From Sarcomyxa edulis (lineage: Eukaryota > Basidiomycota > Agaricomycetes > Agaricales > Mycenaceae): a stretch of 64,000 nucleotides of DNA. The stretch lies in NCBI GenBank assembly GCA_009761415.1, contig QUOL01000004.1, positions 1,426,001-1,490,000 of the forward strand. Reading direction: 5' to 3'. The translations under genes and the position numbers were made by a program. Below, in pieces: positions 54,446 through 64,000 of the stretch. Under the pieces are notes generated by a model that had not been told where the DNA came from, made no database searches, and saw only the letters and a list, made by a program, of their open reading frames with translations. Numbering within the stretch: the first letter of the stretch is position 1; the number at the start of each line of letters is the position of its first letter.

Positions 54446-54589
54446 GAAAGTTACAATGAAAAAACTCAGCTAGTTTCGTGCCCGGGATTGATGTCCCAAG
54501 TCGCAAACAAGAAAAATACAGTGAAACACATACACCAGACGCAGCTGGGGCCAACAGGGAGGATGTTTGGGGTGCAAGCCACAAATGTC

Positions 54590-54760
54590 GGTGAATGCGT
54601 CGATCCCCTCTCTTGACGCTACCCTTTATCGGAAGACTGGGTGCATACTTGAATCACAGCCGGTGAATGCGTCGATCCCTGGTCTTTGTATCGAATCTTG
54701 TCCTGGAAGACGGGGTGCAATACACAGCCGGTGCATGCGTCGATCTCTGGTCTTTTGTCG
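54590..54760. repeat. three degenerate direct repeats of about 70 bp
   Basis: Units beginning GGTGAATGCGTCGATCCC at 54590 and 54662, and a third beginning GGTGCATGCGTCGAT at 54730, each continue with a tract ending in GGTGCATAC or GGTGCAATAC. Periods are 72 and 68 bp, so copies have drifted. Confidence 0.65.
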
Positions 54761-55623
54761 CCAGATGTCGTCCCTGGTCTTGAAGGTCGCCATCGAATCG
54801 AGGTCGCCAAAGGTCGCCCGATATGTCGCCAGAGCGCCCGCCTGGTGGATGTCGTTCCTCGGCCTGGGGACGGCCGGTCTTGAGGCATGTCGAGGGTGTC
54901 CTGATGTCGACGTCGACGTCGATGTCGATGTTGCCAGATGTTGCCAAAGAGGGTCGCCATGAGCGCTGAGATCTTCGTCGTTATGGTGGTTAGCTCAAAG
55001 GGAGAATACAAGGATAATATAGCACACTCACAGAAACGACATCCAATCCCCGCCACCATCGATGTGTCGCCACATATCCGATGGTCCTCTCGTCTTGACT
55101 TTCGCTTCGATGTGAAGTCGCCAAAGAAGGTCGCCAAGATTAACCAGATCTGAAACGATGAGGCGGTTAGTAGAGTAACGAGTGAATACGGAGTCACAAC
55201 ATGCTTACCGGGCTGCCCTCTCCTCATGTCCCATACCGTGTCTCGAAGTCGAAGTTGCGAGAGCCGAAGTCGCCAAGAAGTATCGCCAAAGAAGGTCGCC
55301 AAAGAGTGTCCTCGAAAGCGCCGAGGTCCTACAGAGTGCAGTGGTCAGTATGATGAGAGTATGAGAAGATATGACATGCTAACCACGTCGATGGCCATTG
55401 GATGGTCGACGCCTATATCGAGAAGATGTCAACACAACGGCAAGCGATAAAGAGGATGTGAGCTGACGTACCATTGGTGCCTCTCCAATGATGGTGGAGA
55501 CAGTATCTGAGGAGACAGGGTCGAGAGAGCCCAGCGACACGACGTATGTTGATCCTTGGTGGTCTGGGTGATGATGGGCAGTGGCGGTCGGTCCTGGAAG
55601 AGATCCGTGCTATGCCGGAGCAT
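54626..55623 (-). CDS. spliced orphan gene of unknown function
   Basis: Five exons, 55623-55472, 55412-55384, 55328-55209, 55149-55032 and 54965-54626, total 759 nt and 252 residues, ending TAA. Every one of the four introns is 55-66 nt with GT...AG ends, and all splices keep one frame open, which is unlikely by chance. The product is basic and Arg/Ser/Thr-rich: MLRHSTDLFQDRPPLPIITQ at the N-terminus, repeated GDLLW/LATF-like pieces, and a Ser-Thr run from a hexamer tract. The last exon is made partly of the ~70-bp direct repeats. A TATA-like motif lies 140 bp upstream. No known family; possibly a young gene. Confidence 0.5.
54902..54936. repeat. GTCGAC/GTCGAT hexamer tract
   Basis: A tandem run of GTCGAC and GTCGAT hexamers within the last exon of the orphan gene, giving a Thr-Ser repeat in the minus-strand frame. 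Confidence 0.6.
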
Positions 55624-56966
55624 GCGTAGAGACAAGAGGGAGCATATCGGAGTCACGATGGAACCAAGGATAGCTAGAGTGGAGGGGGAGAAAAGCGAAA
55701 ACGGGGGAAAATGGGAGGAGATGATGGTGGTAAAGAAGAAAGATGGGGGGACTTATCGGGATACTTTATACCCTGACGCCGCTGACGGAAGCTATGCGAC
55801 AGATAGCGGAGAATACCGACAAAACAGCCCAGCTGACTCCGCAGATTTTCGATTATTTTGGTGGAATTTCAACGCCCAAACATTAGCGTGCAAAAAGGGG
55901 CAGATGGATAAAATATTTTAAGTGGTCGGATGAGCTTTATCAGTGTAATCACATCTATCAGTGGATAATCACCTTTTGAACGATCACAAAATCCAGACGC
56001 TTGAAAGATAAGCGGAGATGTTGACGCGATACGCTTTGCAGCCGGCTTTTCGGTGTGGCACACTGGAATTTTTGCTGGTGATCTGGATGCGACCGGGTCC
56101 CGGATTATTCTGATGTAGACTTTTCTTGAGAGAACCACCGGGACTATGAAAGCCCTGGTGCTTGTTTTCGATGGAGAGGGCATATTTCGGCACAGCGGGT
56201 TGGTGCACGTGACCGTGACGAGGGGCATTTGTAGCGTGTTTTGAACGCATTCGCCTAAGCTATTGGCCCCAAAAGCAGGCCGTTATGAGTATATATCCAA
56301 ACCAGCGCGGAAGATAGTAGAAATAGATGTAGATTCGATACCAATATATGCCCGACCGACCCCCATGATCACTGAAAATTGGTTTTTGGGGTGGGTGCCC
56401 ATCGAAGGGTGATGGGAACCTACGTAATTAGCACCCAGCGATTGCGCTAGTTCTTCCTTATCATAATATGGTCTAGAATATAACTGGCTTGAAAAATATT
56501 CGGCAGTGTCGGATGTTTAGAAAAGGGGGACGAAAGCTGTTGGAGTCGGGGGTTCGATAGACCGCATGTATGTTCCGAATCCATGGAGAAGGAAGGTATC
56601 ATGAGGTATCATGAGGTAGCACGAGGCATCGAAAGAACACGTCCATAGTAGCCCACAACGCACAACGGTGACCCTGTCACAGCCGCGCCTGCCCGAATTT
56701 GTAGAAGTTGAAAAGAAGGATCTAAACCTGTAATAGTATTCCCGAGGCCAGCGCATCACTACCCAGACTCTGTCAGCTGAACGAAGCTTCAAAATGAAAA
56801 AGGATACTCGCAGCACTAAGGATGGATTGTCGACGAGAAGTTGACTGAAGTTGAGAATCAAAAGGATTCAAAAAAAGGATCCGAATTCCGGCATCCTCCA
56901 AGTGTAATCGACTCAAATTCAGGACAGCAACGACGTTATAGCGTCTCAGCTGTCCTTCATTCTAAT
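55624..56966. other. region without recognised genes
   Basis: About 1.3 kb. The left part includes the orphan gene promoter (TATAAAG on the minus strand at about 55764-55770). The rest has short unsupported frames only. Confidence 0.35.
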
Positions 56967-57051
56967 CTCAGCATAGCTCAGTTGGAAGAGCATCAGACTG
57001 TAATGGATAATTGTTATCTGGGTGTCCTCGGTTCGATCCCGAGTGCTGAGA
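56967..57051 (+). tRNA. tRNA-Tyr (GTA) with a 12-nt intron
   Basis: Acceptor stem CTCAGCA pairs with TGCTGAG (57044-57050), followed by discriminator A. D arm TAGCTCAGTTGGAAGAGC, anticodon stem TCAGA/TCTGG, anticodon GTA at 57000-57002, intron TGGATAATTGTT at 57004-57015 after position 37, T arm CTCGG TTCGATC CCGAG. A run of four T at 57055 ends Pol III transcription. An intron at this place is normal for eukaryotic tRNA-Tyr. Confidence 0.93.
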
Positions 57052-57339
57052 TGCTTTTGTCCGATAGACCTACCTAGGTAGCACGCTCTTTTTGGGAAGG
57101 AATGTCCTGATGGCCTGGTTGGAATCATATATCGTTATTGAGGACGTGATGGTTGTCTGCTCGTACTTTCTTGAGCCTCAAACGTTCACGCGTTCACGAG
57201 CCAGACGCGTCAGAGAGAGATCGCGTACTCACCCGATTCCAAGTTGAACTTGCACTTGTTCGAAGACGTCGAAGTCGCGCTCACAACTTGAAGTTCAACC
57301 GACCTGCACGCAGTCCACTGGCAGTGGATTGACATCGCC

Positions 57340-59092
57340 ATGCTCGTCGCACTCACCAGGCTGAGACCTACCAGTCTATGTACAAGTTGCTTCATTACCG
57401 CACGGTCAAATTCCACCTGGACTTACCACTCCAAAGTCAGAGGTGCCGGCTTTCTCGCTCACAAAAGTCCAACCACTCACTCGTACCCTATCAGCCCTTC
57501 CGTTTGCATTGTCACCCGAGGACGCGATGTATACACTAGCACCTCACGCATCAGCAAATTGCTACTTTCCCAATCTACTTTCATCTATACTTGCATTTTT
57601 CCTTCCTAGGGAATTCACGAAGGACAGACTCAGCATATTCAGGCCAACACGAATAGAACCCGTGTACTTCCCTGGATGGGTCATAGATGCCGAAGTGGAA
57701 GTCGACGCCCTGAGCAAAGACGACAGCGAGGGACCAGAGGTGAGCATATATACACGTCTAGTTGACCGACACGTACTGATTTACCTCTGAAGCGACAACA
57801 AACAACTTTCTTTTCATTTGATTCGTATGTTATAACGTCCCTCTTCGGTCTACCGCTCTCACAATGAGTCTTTCATCTAGCTATTTGCCCGGTACCTGCA
57901 TGCCGTCTCCTACCCTTGGACACAATTGACGTATAACGTACTTCCCCAAGGTTGCGCTTTCGATCCATTATCTAGACTGGCATTGATATCTCATGTCGGA
58001 GATTACCTCAAAACCGTGCCCTTCACTCCTAGTCTCCAAAAGCAACACGGCATGGATGTAACGTGCCTGCCCTACCAGATATCACCCCTTCCCGTATTTG
58101 ATAGGATGAAGCAACCTCCTCTATCATCGAAACTAGAAGACGACACCACGGAAGTCTATCCCAGTTCAATGAAGGCCAACATGGTCCGCGGTTCCTCCTA
58201 TGCTCTTCTTGTCATAACTGCTGATCTACGTCTCATCGAATTTCCAAATCCCTCGATAGATAGCAGCTTACCCCGTCCTCTTCCCCCTGTACATAGCTCA
58301 ATACGAACGGGATGAGGACAGTGTATATGCCAACGCGGTTCGTAGCGCTAGCACACCAAGCGACATTCCAGGCCAATACACGCTCGTAGTAAACGCTCTA
58401 CACGATCGAGTTGCGTCCCCCCATCTCTCTCCTCTTCCCCTTGCCTAGTCCTCTCTATTGACGCGCTAATTTGAATCCTTCATAGTGGAGAGGCGCCACA
58501 GTCTACGGCAAGAACCTCCTCTGGACTGCAGACGAGGACCCACAATGGAATACCCTGACCGCTGATACCATGGCTTTCTTCCGAATAAAAGTAGACATAA
58601 TGTCTTCTGACCCAATCAACTACACAGCATCTACCCTCCTCAAAGAAACCGCCGAAGAAACCCTCCTCAAACCATCTACTGCAGCGCAGCTACAGGACAT
58701 GACATCTACTGCACTGGACGGCACGAATACGGATATGATGGACGATTTGAGGGCTCGTGAATATACTAGAGGGGAGGTTATGCAGAATCGGGGGTGGATG
58801 GAATCGGGTAGGGAACATGTCAGACTCAAGAAGTCCCTCAAGGTACGCTCATTTGTCCTCTCCTTGAAGTTTACATAATGCTAACATCCACATCTGCCCC
58901 TTGCTCAATACGCCACATTAGACAATAGCGAAAAGATTCGGATCTATGCTACCAATGGACTCCTCGGCGGAATCCTCGTTCGCAGCGACCCTCGGAAAGG
59001 CAGTCGCGCACCAGGAACAACAGAGAGAAGTCATGAAACCATCTTGGTTGAAAGAATGGGAAACGCAGGACAAGGCTAAGAAAGAGTCGTAG
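57340..59092 (+). CDS. conserved protein of unknown function, possibly mitochondrial
   Basis: About five exons from ATG 57340 to TAG 59090-59092. The N-terminus (MLVALTRLRPTSLCTSCFIT) is basic and could be a mitochondrial presequence. Blocks that look conserved in fungi: PVYFPGWVIDAEVE, then GCAFDPLSRLALISHVGDY, KQHGMDVTCLPYQISPLP, and a helical, Lys-rich C-terminus (GREHVRLKKSLKTIAKRFG ... KPSWLKEWE). I do not recognise a domain. The first intron is unclear: a short AG-bounded segment near 57432-57466 would be too small for a normal intron. Later joins (57739/57881 and onward) are clean. Confidence 0.55.
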
Positions 59093-59399
59093 CGGTAGCT
59101 ATATACTCCGATATTGATGACAGAGGCGACATATAACATGCTTTTGATTGATTTTGGGGAGCTCGGGAGAGCCAGCACTGTATATAGATAAGAGAATGTC
59201 CCAACAGTGCCGACACGGAAGAAAAATATGGTGATACAAGTGCGATATAGCTAAAGTGTGATATAATAAAGAAAGAGAAAAGAAATGCGACGAATAACAG
59301 CGACAGTAGGAGGCAATAAGGAAGGGAACACAAATGTCCTGGTCCAATTCCTGATAGCTAGAAACGATTGTATTTGTTCGAAATTTGTGTGCGTGTGTG
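59093..59399. other. short 3' intergenic stretch
   Basis: About 300 bp between two genes whose 3' ends face each other; no gene or RNA is recognised. Confidence 0.4.
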
Positions 59400-61759
59400 T
59401 TACGTGAAGACTAATGTCAGTGTGAATGAGATGATGCATGCTAGAAGAGTGACGGGGAGCGGGGCACGTAAAGTGAAACCCGCACTCCATCCTGGCGGAA
59501 CACCGAGCGTGACAGTCGGTTCTGTGAGGCTGGATGTAGATGTTGTAACGAAGCCAGCATCGTTGGTCAAGATGAGAGTAGCTAATGTGGGAGATGGCGA
59601 CACAGTGGGTATAGCTGTCGCTGCTGCTACATGAGATAGGCTGGTGCCAAATATCGCACTATACGTGCTCGTGGCGAGGGCCGCTGAGACGATGCCGCCA
59701 ATGGAGGCGGTGACCGAGGTATTAAATGTGTATGCGGGCGTCGTATAGGATGGCGTGGAGAGGAGGGAGTTCGGAAGCGTGGTGGCGACCGTGGCGGATA
59801 TGGCGGAGAGGAATGAGGAGATGTCAGCTTGAGACTCGGACGGTGTTGTCGTGTTGGAAAGAGGATAGAATCCGATCATGGGTGATTCCTTGTCATTAAT
59901 ACCATAACTTCGAAAGTCATGGTTTACACCTCTTCAGTCCTAAGCAGTCAGGTGACAATGAGAATTCGCTCACCTGAAGACGGAGTAGACGGTGCGCAAG
60001 AATGCCGTGCCTAGTCATGAACAATCAGGTTATGATTGAAAGTATAACATAGTGTTCCTTGCATACCTATCTGCCAGTCCATGCCATCAGCGCTCGGGGC
60101 CGTGGCTTTTGGCCAAGCTAGGCATAGATCTGGGTTGCCCGATGTAGGTCCAATCAAAAAATCGGACGGCTGGAGGGTGAAATTCTTATTGCTACAGGAT
60201 AGGGTGTGAGCTAGAGAGTTGATCCGTGTGACATAGAAATTTACCCAAAGGTGAAAGACAAGGTTATCTCTGTATCACACGGAATTGCCCATTGCCCACC
60301 TAGGTCATTGCTGATATTGGAGATTATCAAGAGAAAGATGGGGTGAGGACGCACTTGAATCAACAAGACGAGACGAGTCAATAAGTGAGAAGATTCGGGT
60401 TACCTGACGAGAGAGATCAGGATTGATTCTGGGATGTGATCTCGACGGAACTTACATCTTGATATGGTCCGTACAGCCCAGACGTTCCTCTGAAACGATA
60501 CGCATTAGGCTTTTGCAATGAAGACCCAGTGTTATGACTCACACGTCGATGAGTGCTATAGATGTATTAGCGGTGGAATTGGGATACGTGGGTATAGGTT
60601 TTATTTGAGTCCCGTTGACCTGGTCGATATCAACAACACATTGCTCGACTTGAACTGTCCACTACTCACAAGAATGCCGGTGAGTGGAATAGCCCACTCG
60701 AGATAGCTAGATGAGTTGCTCTCGGTCGTGAAGGGGGCGAATTCAGTGACTTTACTCCATGAGATGTCACTGGTGTTTGTGACAACAGATGAATCGACAG
60801 CACCTGGAGCAAGCGCATCAGATTGTGTTTACCGCGCAAGGAAGACCTACGATATCCAGCTTACCCATGGAAAGTGAACCGCTGGCATTTCTGGTCAAAC
60901 TAAGGCCAAAGACCGGATAGTCGAGCAACCCTTGCTGGGCAAGGGTGACGAAGAAAGGTGTGGCTATTGGGTTCATTCATCAATAACGCCAAGATATGTC
61001 CACTTGTGGTGGCTCACAATTTGTGACCGACGCAGAAATGCTGGAGAGACGAGGGAACCCGAGTCCGATGAGGCCACTAACTTGATCAGCCATGGTGACA
61101 TTGCAATCTGTGATAACGGCTATGTTCCAAAGTCAGCAATTAGGAATAGCATCGAGTATAGTGAACGCCGCTGTTACCAAAGACTTGGTTTGGCACAGTC
61201 AAGTTAGACAAAAGCACGGTTTCTTCGGCGACGAACCCAGAAGCAGCTAATGAAACGTATTAGTTTTGTATGGTATGGAAGTCGAGGTTATGAGACGCAC
61301 CAGTCCCATCACTATAGGTAGCGGAAAATTTGGTTTGATTGTTATTCACGGTGACGAACGTCGGACTTTGGTAGGTCAAAGGATACCGGGGTACTGCTTT
61401 ACAGGTGGATGTTGTGCAAGCTGAAGACATGATCCACATATCCGCAGAACCCGTATCCAAAGCGACTCGGAAACTAATATCCCCAGTCTTGATGACAGCA
61501 AAATAAGATCTGGGTCGTACGAACAACGTGAGCTTCCTTCGCCACACTAGCATTATTCCACTGACTGCTTGTCACTCGACATTGTCACCGGTGAGATCCC
61601 GGATCCTGTTGAGGTTCCAGATGTCAGAGTGTCCCGAGAAGAGTGTAGATGTATAGGGATCGTCTTTGGCGACGTTGAAACATGGCGGACTTCCAGACCG
61701 TATACGGAGGCAAGACTGAGCGCAAAAAGGTAGGCGAATAAAGAGAATAAGGACCACAT
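59400..61759 (-). CDS. GPI-type secreted aspartic protease (pepsin family A1)
   Basis: Multi-exon gene from ATG 61759 to TAA 59402-59400. It begins with a signal peptide (MWSLFSLFAYLFALSLASVYG), followed by the pepsin fold: YFAVIKTGDISFRVALDTGSADMWI with first catalytic DTGS, a Tyr-flap-like ATYSDGTG, and the second active-site loop ALIDVGTSGLYGPYQD. The C-terminus is a Ser/Thr-rich stalk ending in a hydrophobic segment (LPVTLLACIISFTLTLVF), the pattern of a GPI anchor signal, as in yapsin-like enzymes. The second active-site motif is DVGT instead of DTGT/DSGT. Exact exons between 61560 and 59880 are not all resolved. Cell wall or surface location is inferred. Confidence 0.82.
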
Positions 61760-62264
61760 TATGGTCTGGTGCAGCTTTTACTGATTGAAAGGCATCCGAC
61801 GGGAGAAGAACGAAAGAATGAACTCGAGGGGAGAGAATGAGAGACGAAGAAGCTGCGAAGAAGTGATGAAAGTACAATGCTGGAAACAAATTTAAATTAG
61901 ACGCGCAGTGCTAAAACTGGCTGTGCATATGCAAGCGGCGAATTCTTATAGGCTGATGTCTCTAGACCGTAGACGGGCTATATAGCCTAAGACCCGAGGG
62001 ACGTACCCTCAGGCTGGACATTTGGATAGCCTCGAGCTCGAGCTTGCAGTGACCAACTCACTAGACGGCAATTTGGAACGGTCGACAGTAAAAAAACAAC
62101 ATTCTCTGGGTGCGAGTCGTACATGAGATATAGAAAGAGGTAAAGGCAACATCCAATATGAACAAAGAGTCAAGGACAGGAGGGACTATAGCAGAGAGAG
62201 AAAAGGAGACAATAAAGAACGAATGTGAAAAATAAAGACTAGTATAAACGCAGCGACTGGTCCG
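61760..62264. other. intergenic region
   Basis: About 500 bp without a recognised feature. Confidence 0.4.
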
Positions 62265-64000
62265 TCATCGCTTCGCGAAGACTTTCTTGAGCAGACCCAA
62301 CACCTTAGGAACGTTCAACTGCACATATTCCAGGTCTAGCAGGTGTTTATTGTCTTTTTGCTGCAAGGAAAGATAGGTGAGCGTCCTGAACATGAATTAA
62401 GAGCTCCCACTGACCTTTTCCAGCAGATCATCAATCTTGAGATCCATCTCGAGGATGGCCTTCTCTCGACCTTTATAGTGCAGTGCAATGATAAACGTTC
62501 CAGGAGTTGGTGACGTGATGTTGAAATATATATTAGGTCGTCTTTGAAACAAGAACGTGAGCACAATATCGTACTGGACAAAAAGACGCAACTCACCTAT
62601 TGTCTGGTACATTGCTCTCCACGATGATCCCCTCCTTTTCCAGCTGTGCGTGAGTGAACCTGTAGGGCCCAAGGATCACGGCCTTCACAGGTTTCGCCTT
62701 CTTGTCACCGAAAGTGACTACACCTACGCCAGTCGTGCTGCCCTTGTCCTTCGAAGCAGTAAGACGGACGTTCTGCAGGTACGCCTTGTACTGCTCGAGT
62801 TGCGCACGCATATAGTTGTTATGATCGCAGATTGTCTTGTAGACCGCTTCTAGCGACTTGGTCTCCAACAAAACCTTTTCTCGCAGATTTCCCAAATGCA
62901 CTAGCTCAGCACCGACCTCCTCCTGCATCAATTTGTACCCATCCGCCGGGTCAACGATCTTCTGCTCCTCGAGCTCCCGTAACATCTCCTTCACCTTGAT
63001 ACCTTTACGCACGAGCGTAGCGTCCTTGGTCGTGGCCGCTCGCTCAGCAATGGCAGCAAGATTATACGGTCGTTTCTCAGCAGCATGGGGGATAGATCGA
63101 ACGAGTTGAACAAAGATGGACTTAGTTTCCATGTAGAGCATGTCGCTGGATGATACCGAATCCATGAGAGCGCTTTGTATATCTTGAACAGGGGTTTCCC
63201 AGCGACTGTATAGGTCGAGCTCAATCGTCCGATTTTCCTTGCGAGGTACTTGCGGAGGAGCTGGACCGAGTTCGTCAGTCAAGATACGGAGATGTTGTTT
63301 ATCGTTGGGAGACTGGAATAAGGCCGACATCAAAAAAACGAGCCACAAAGATAATAGGTGACACACATACCAAGGTTTCAATGTGTTGCAAAATCAAGGA
63401 ATGGGTGTTGTACAATTCGTTCATAGTAATATGGATCATGAGATCTTTTTTCGACAGAGCCATGTATTGATCCATCTAGAGATATGTATATTTAGCACAT
63501 CTGACATCGAATCTGCGTTGCTGTCTGAAACATACCTCGAGCGTGTCATAGAAATCACCGACTTCACAAAGGTTGTTCAGGAATTGATTTATGCGGGCTT
63601 TGTTGTTTTCGACGAAAGGATTGAGCGTCATCATATACGCTTCTTTCGCATACGATGGCTTATTGGCTAGATTCTGCAACATTTTCGCTATCTGTTTCGT
63701 ATTTCGTATTCGTAGTGAGTATGCATGACATATTTATTGAAACACTGGGGCCCACACACCAGAGTCAAGGTACGCCGTGGATGTTTCGCCGGGACACCTT
63801 CTACTAGCATATAGGCTTGTGGTGTGACAATAGCTGGGTTGATGAAACGAAGGAAGAAGAAGCCTCCTATGAGCGAGCAGATGGCGTAGTCCGTAGCTTC
63901 AGGATACTTCCTCTGTGATAGTTTGAGTATAAATCTAAATGGATATGTGACTACTATTAAACAAGACGCACCCGTGTCAAACTCCTGATCTGTTTGCATA
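62265..64000 (-). CDS. RasGAP/IQGAP-related GTPase-activating protein, C-terminal part (gene cut by window edge)
   Basis: The visible part is the 3' end of a minus-strand gene of at least five exons, ending TGA 62267-62265. The right-most exon carries the RasGAP core GGFFFLRFINPAIVTPQAYM followed by LVEGVPAKHPRRTLTL. After a NKPSYAKEAYMMTLNPFVEN then NKARINQFL block come a helical region and the RasGAP C-terminal domain found in IQGAP/Gap1 proteins: QLVRSIPHAAEKR and LKVKEML-like segments, then GPYRFTHAQLEKEGII and a KQKDNKHLLDLEYVQL C-terminus. S. pombe gap1/sar1 and other fungal relatives turn off Ras. The catalytic arginine finger would lie beyond the edge. Domain assignment is firm; full architecture is not visible. 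Confidence 0.85.

Noticed and set aside
54902..54936. possible CRISPR-like or satellite array
   Set aside because: Only a short hexamer run within an exon; no spacers, and the host is a eukaryote.
54619..55302. 227-codon uninterrupted minus-strand ORF with LATFFGD-like repeats
   Set aside because: It reads through three clear introns of the orphan gene. The spliced frame ends precisely and explains the region better.

Overview
The window is from a filamentous basidiomycete, most likely a mushroom-forming Agaricomycete. The grounds are dense genes split by many short introns (about 50-60 nt, GT...AG), a tandem pair of Clp1-like (clampless1) genes, fungal mitochondrial and spliceosomal genes, a chromodomain-type Ty3/gypsy retrotransposon and a fungal hAT transposon. 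Exon joins were worked out by eye from reading frame and splice consensus; no search was run.

Layout. Positions 1-19.7 kb: a Hst3/Hst4-type sirtuin, two Clp1-like genes, COX4, an APH-fold phosphotransferase-like gene, a secreted Ala/Thr-rich protein built from a duplicated exon cassette, a LAT-family amino-acid (methionine-type) permease, an OMA1-like M48 metalloprotease and an SVF1 homologue. Positions 19,770-30,113: a hAT transposon with perfect 8-bp target duplications, whose transposase gene is interrupted by a full-length Ty3/gypsy chromovirus (20,875-27,025) with two LTRs that read identical and a 5-bp target duplication. The composite sits about 100 bp upstream of the SVF1 start codon.

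Positions 30.5-52.4 kb: a conserved gene of unknown function, a TPR protein resembling the Rpl4 chaperone Acl4, a PfkB sugar kinase, a BTB/POZ gene and a decayed BTB relative, a DUF155 mitochondrial protein, a coiled-coil nuclear protein head-to-head with a small unknown gene, a GNAT acetyltransferase, a tandem pair of six-cysteine small secreted proteins, the RNase H2 catalytic subunit, SNU66/SART1, and a 9.5-kDa complex I subunit. Positions 52.4-57 kb lack recognisable proteins but hold one convincing spliced orphan ORF, a weaker second one, short repeats, and a tRNA-Tyr with a 12-nt intron. Positions 57.3-64 kb: a conserved protein of unknown function, a GPI-type aspartic protease with an altered second active-site motif, and the 3' part of an IQGAP/Gap1-type RasGAP gene that runs off the right edge.

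The genes do not form one pathway. COX4, OMA1, the DUF155 protein and the complex I subunit share a mitochondrial theme. The most informative structures are the nested transposons: the chromovirus shows sequence signatures of transcript self-priming (a 10-nt match between the putative RNA 5' end and its primer-binding site) and of -1 frameshifting between gag and pol.
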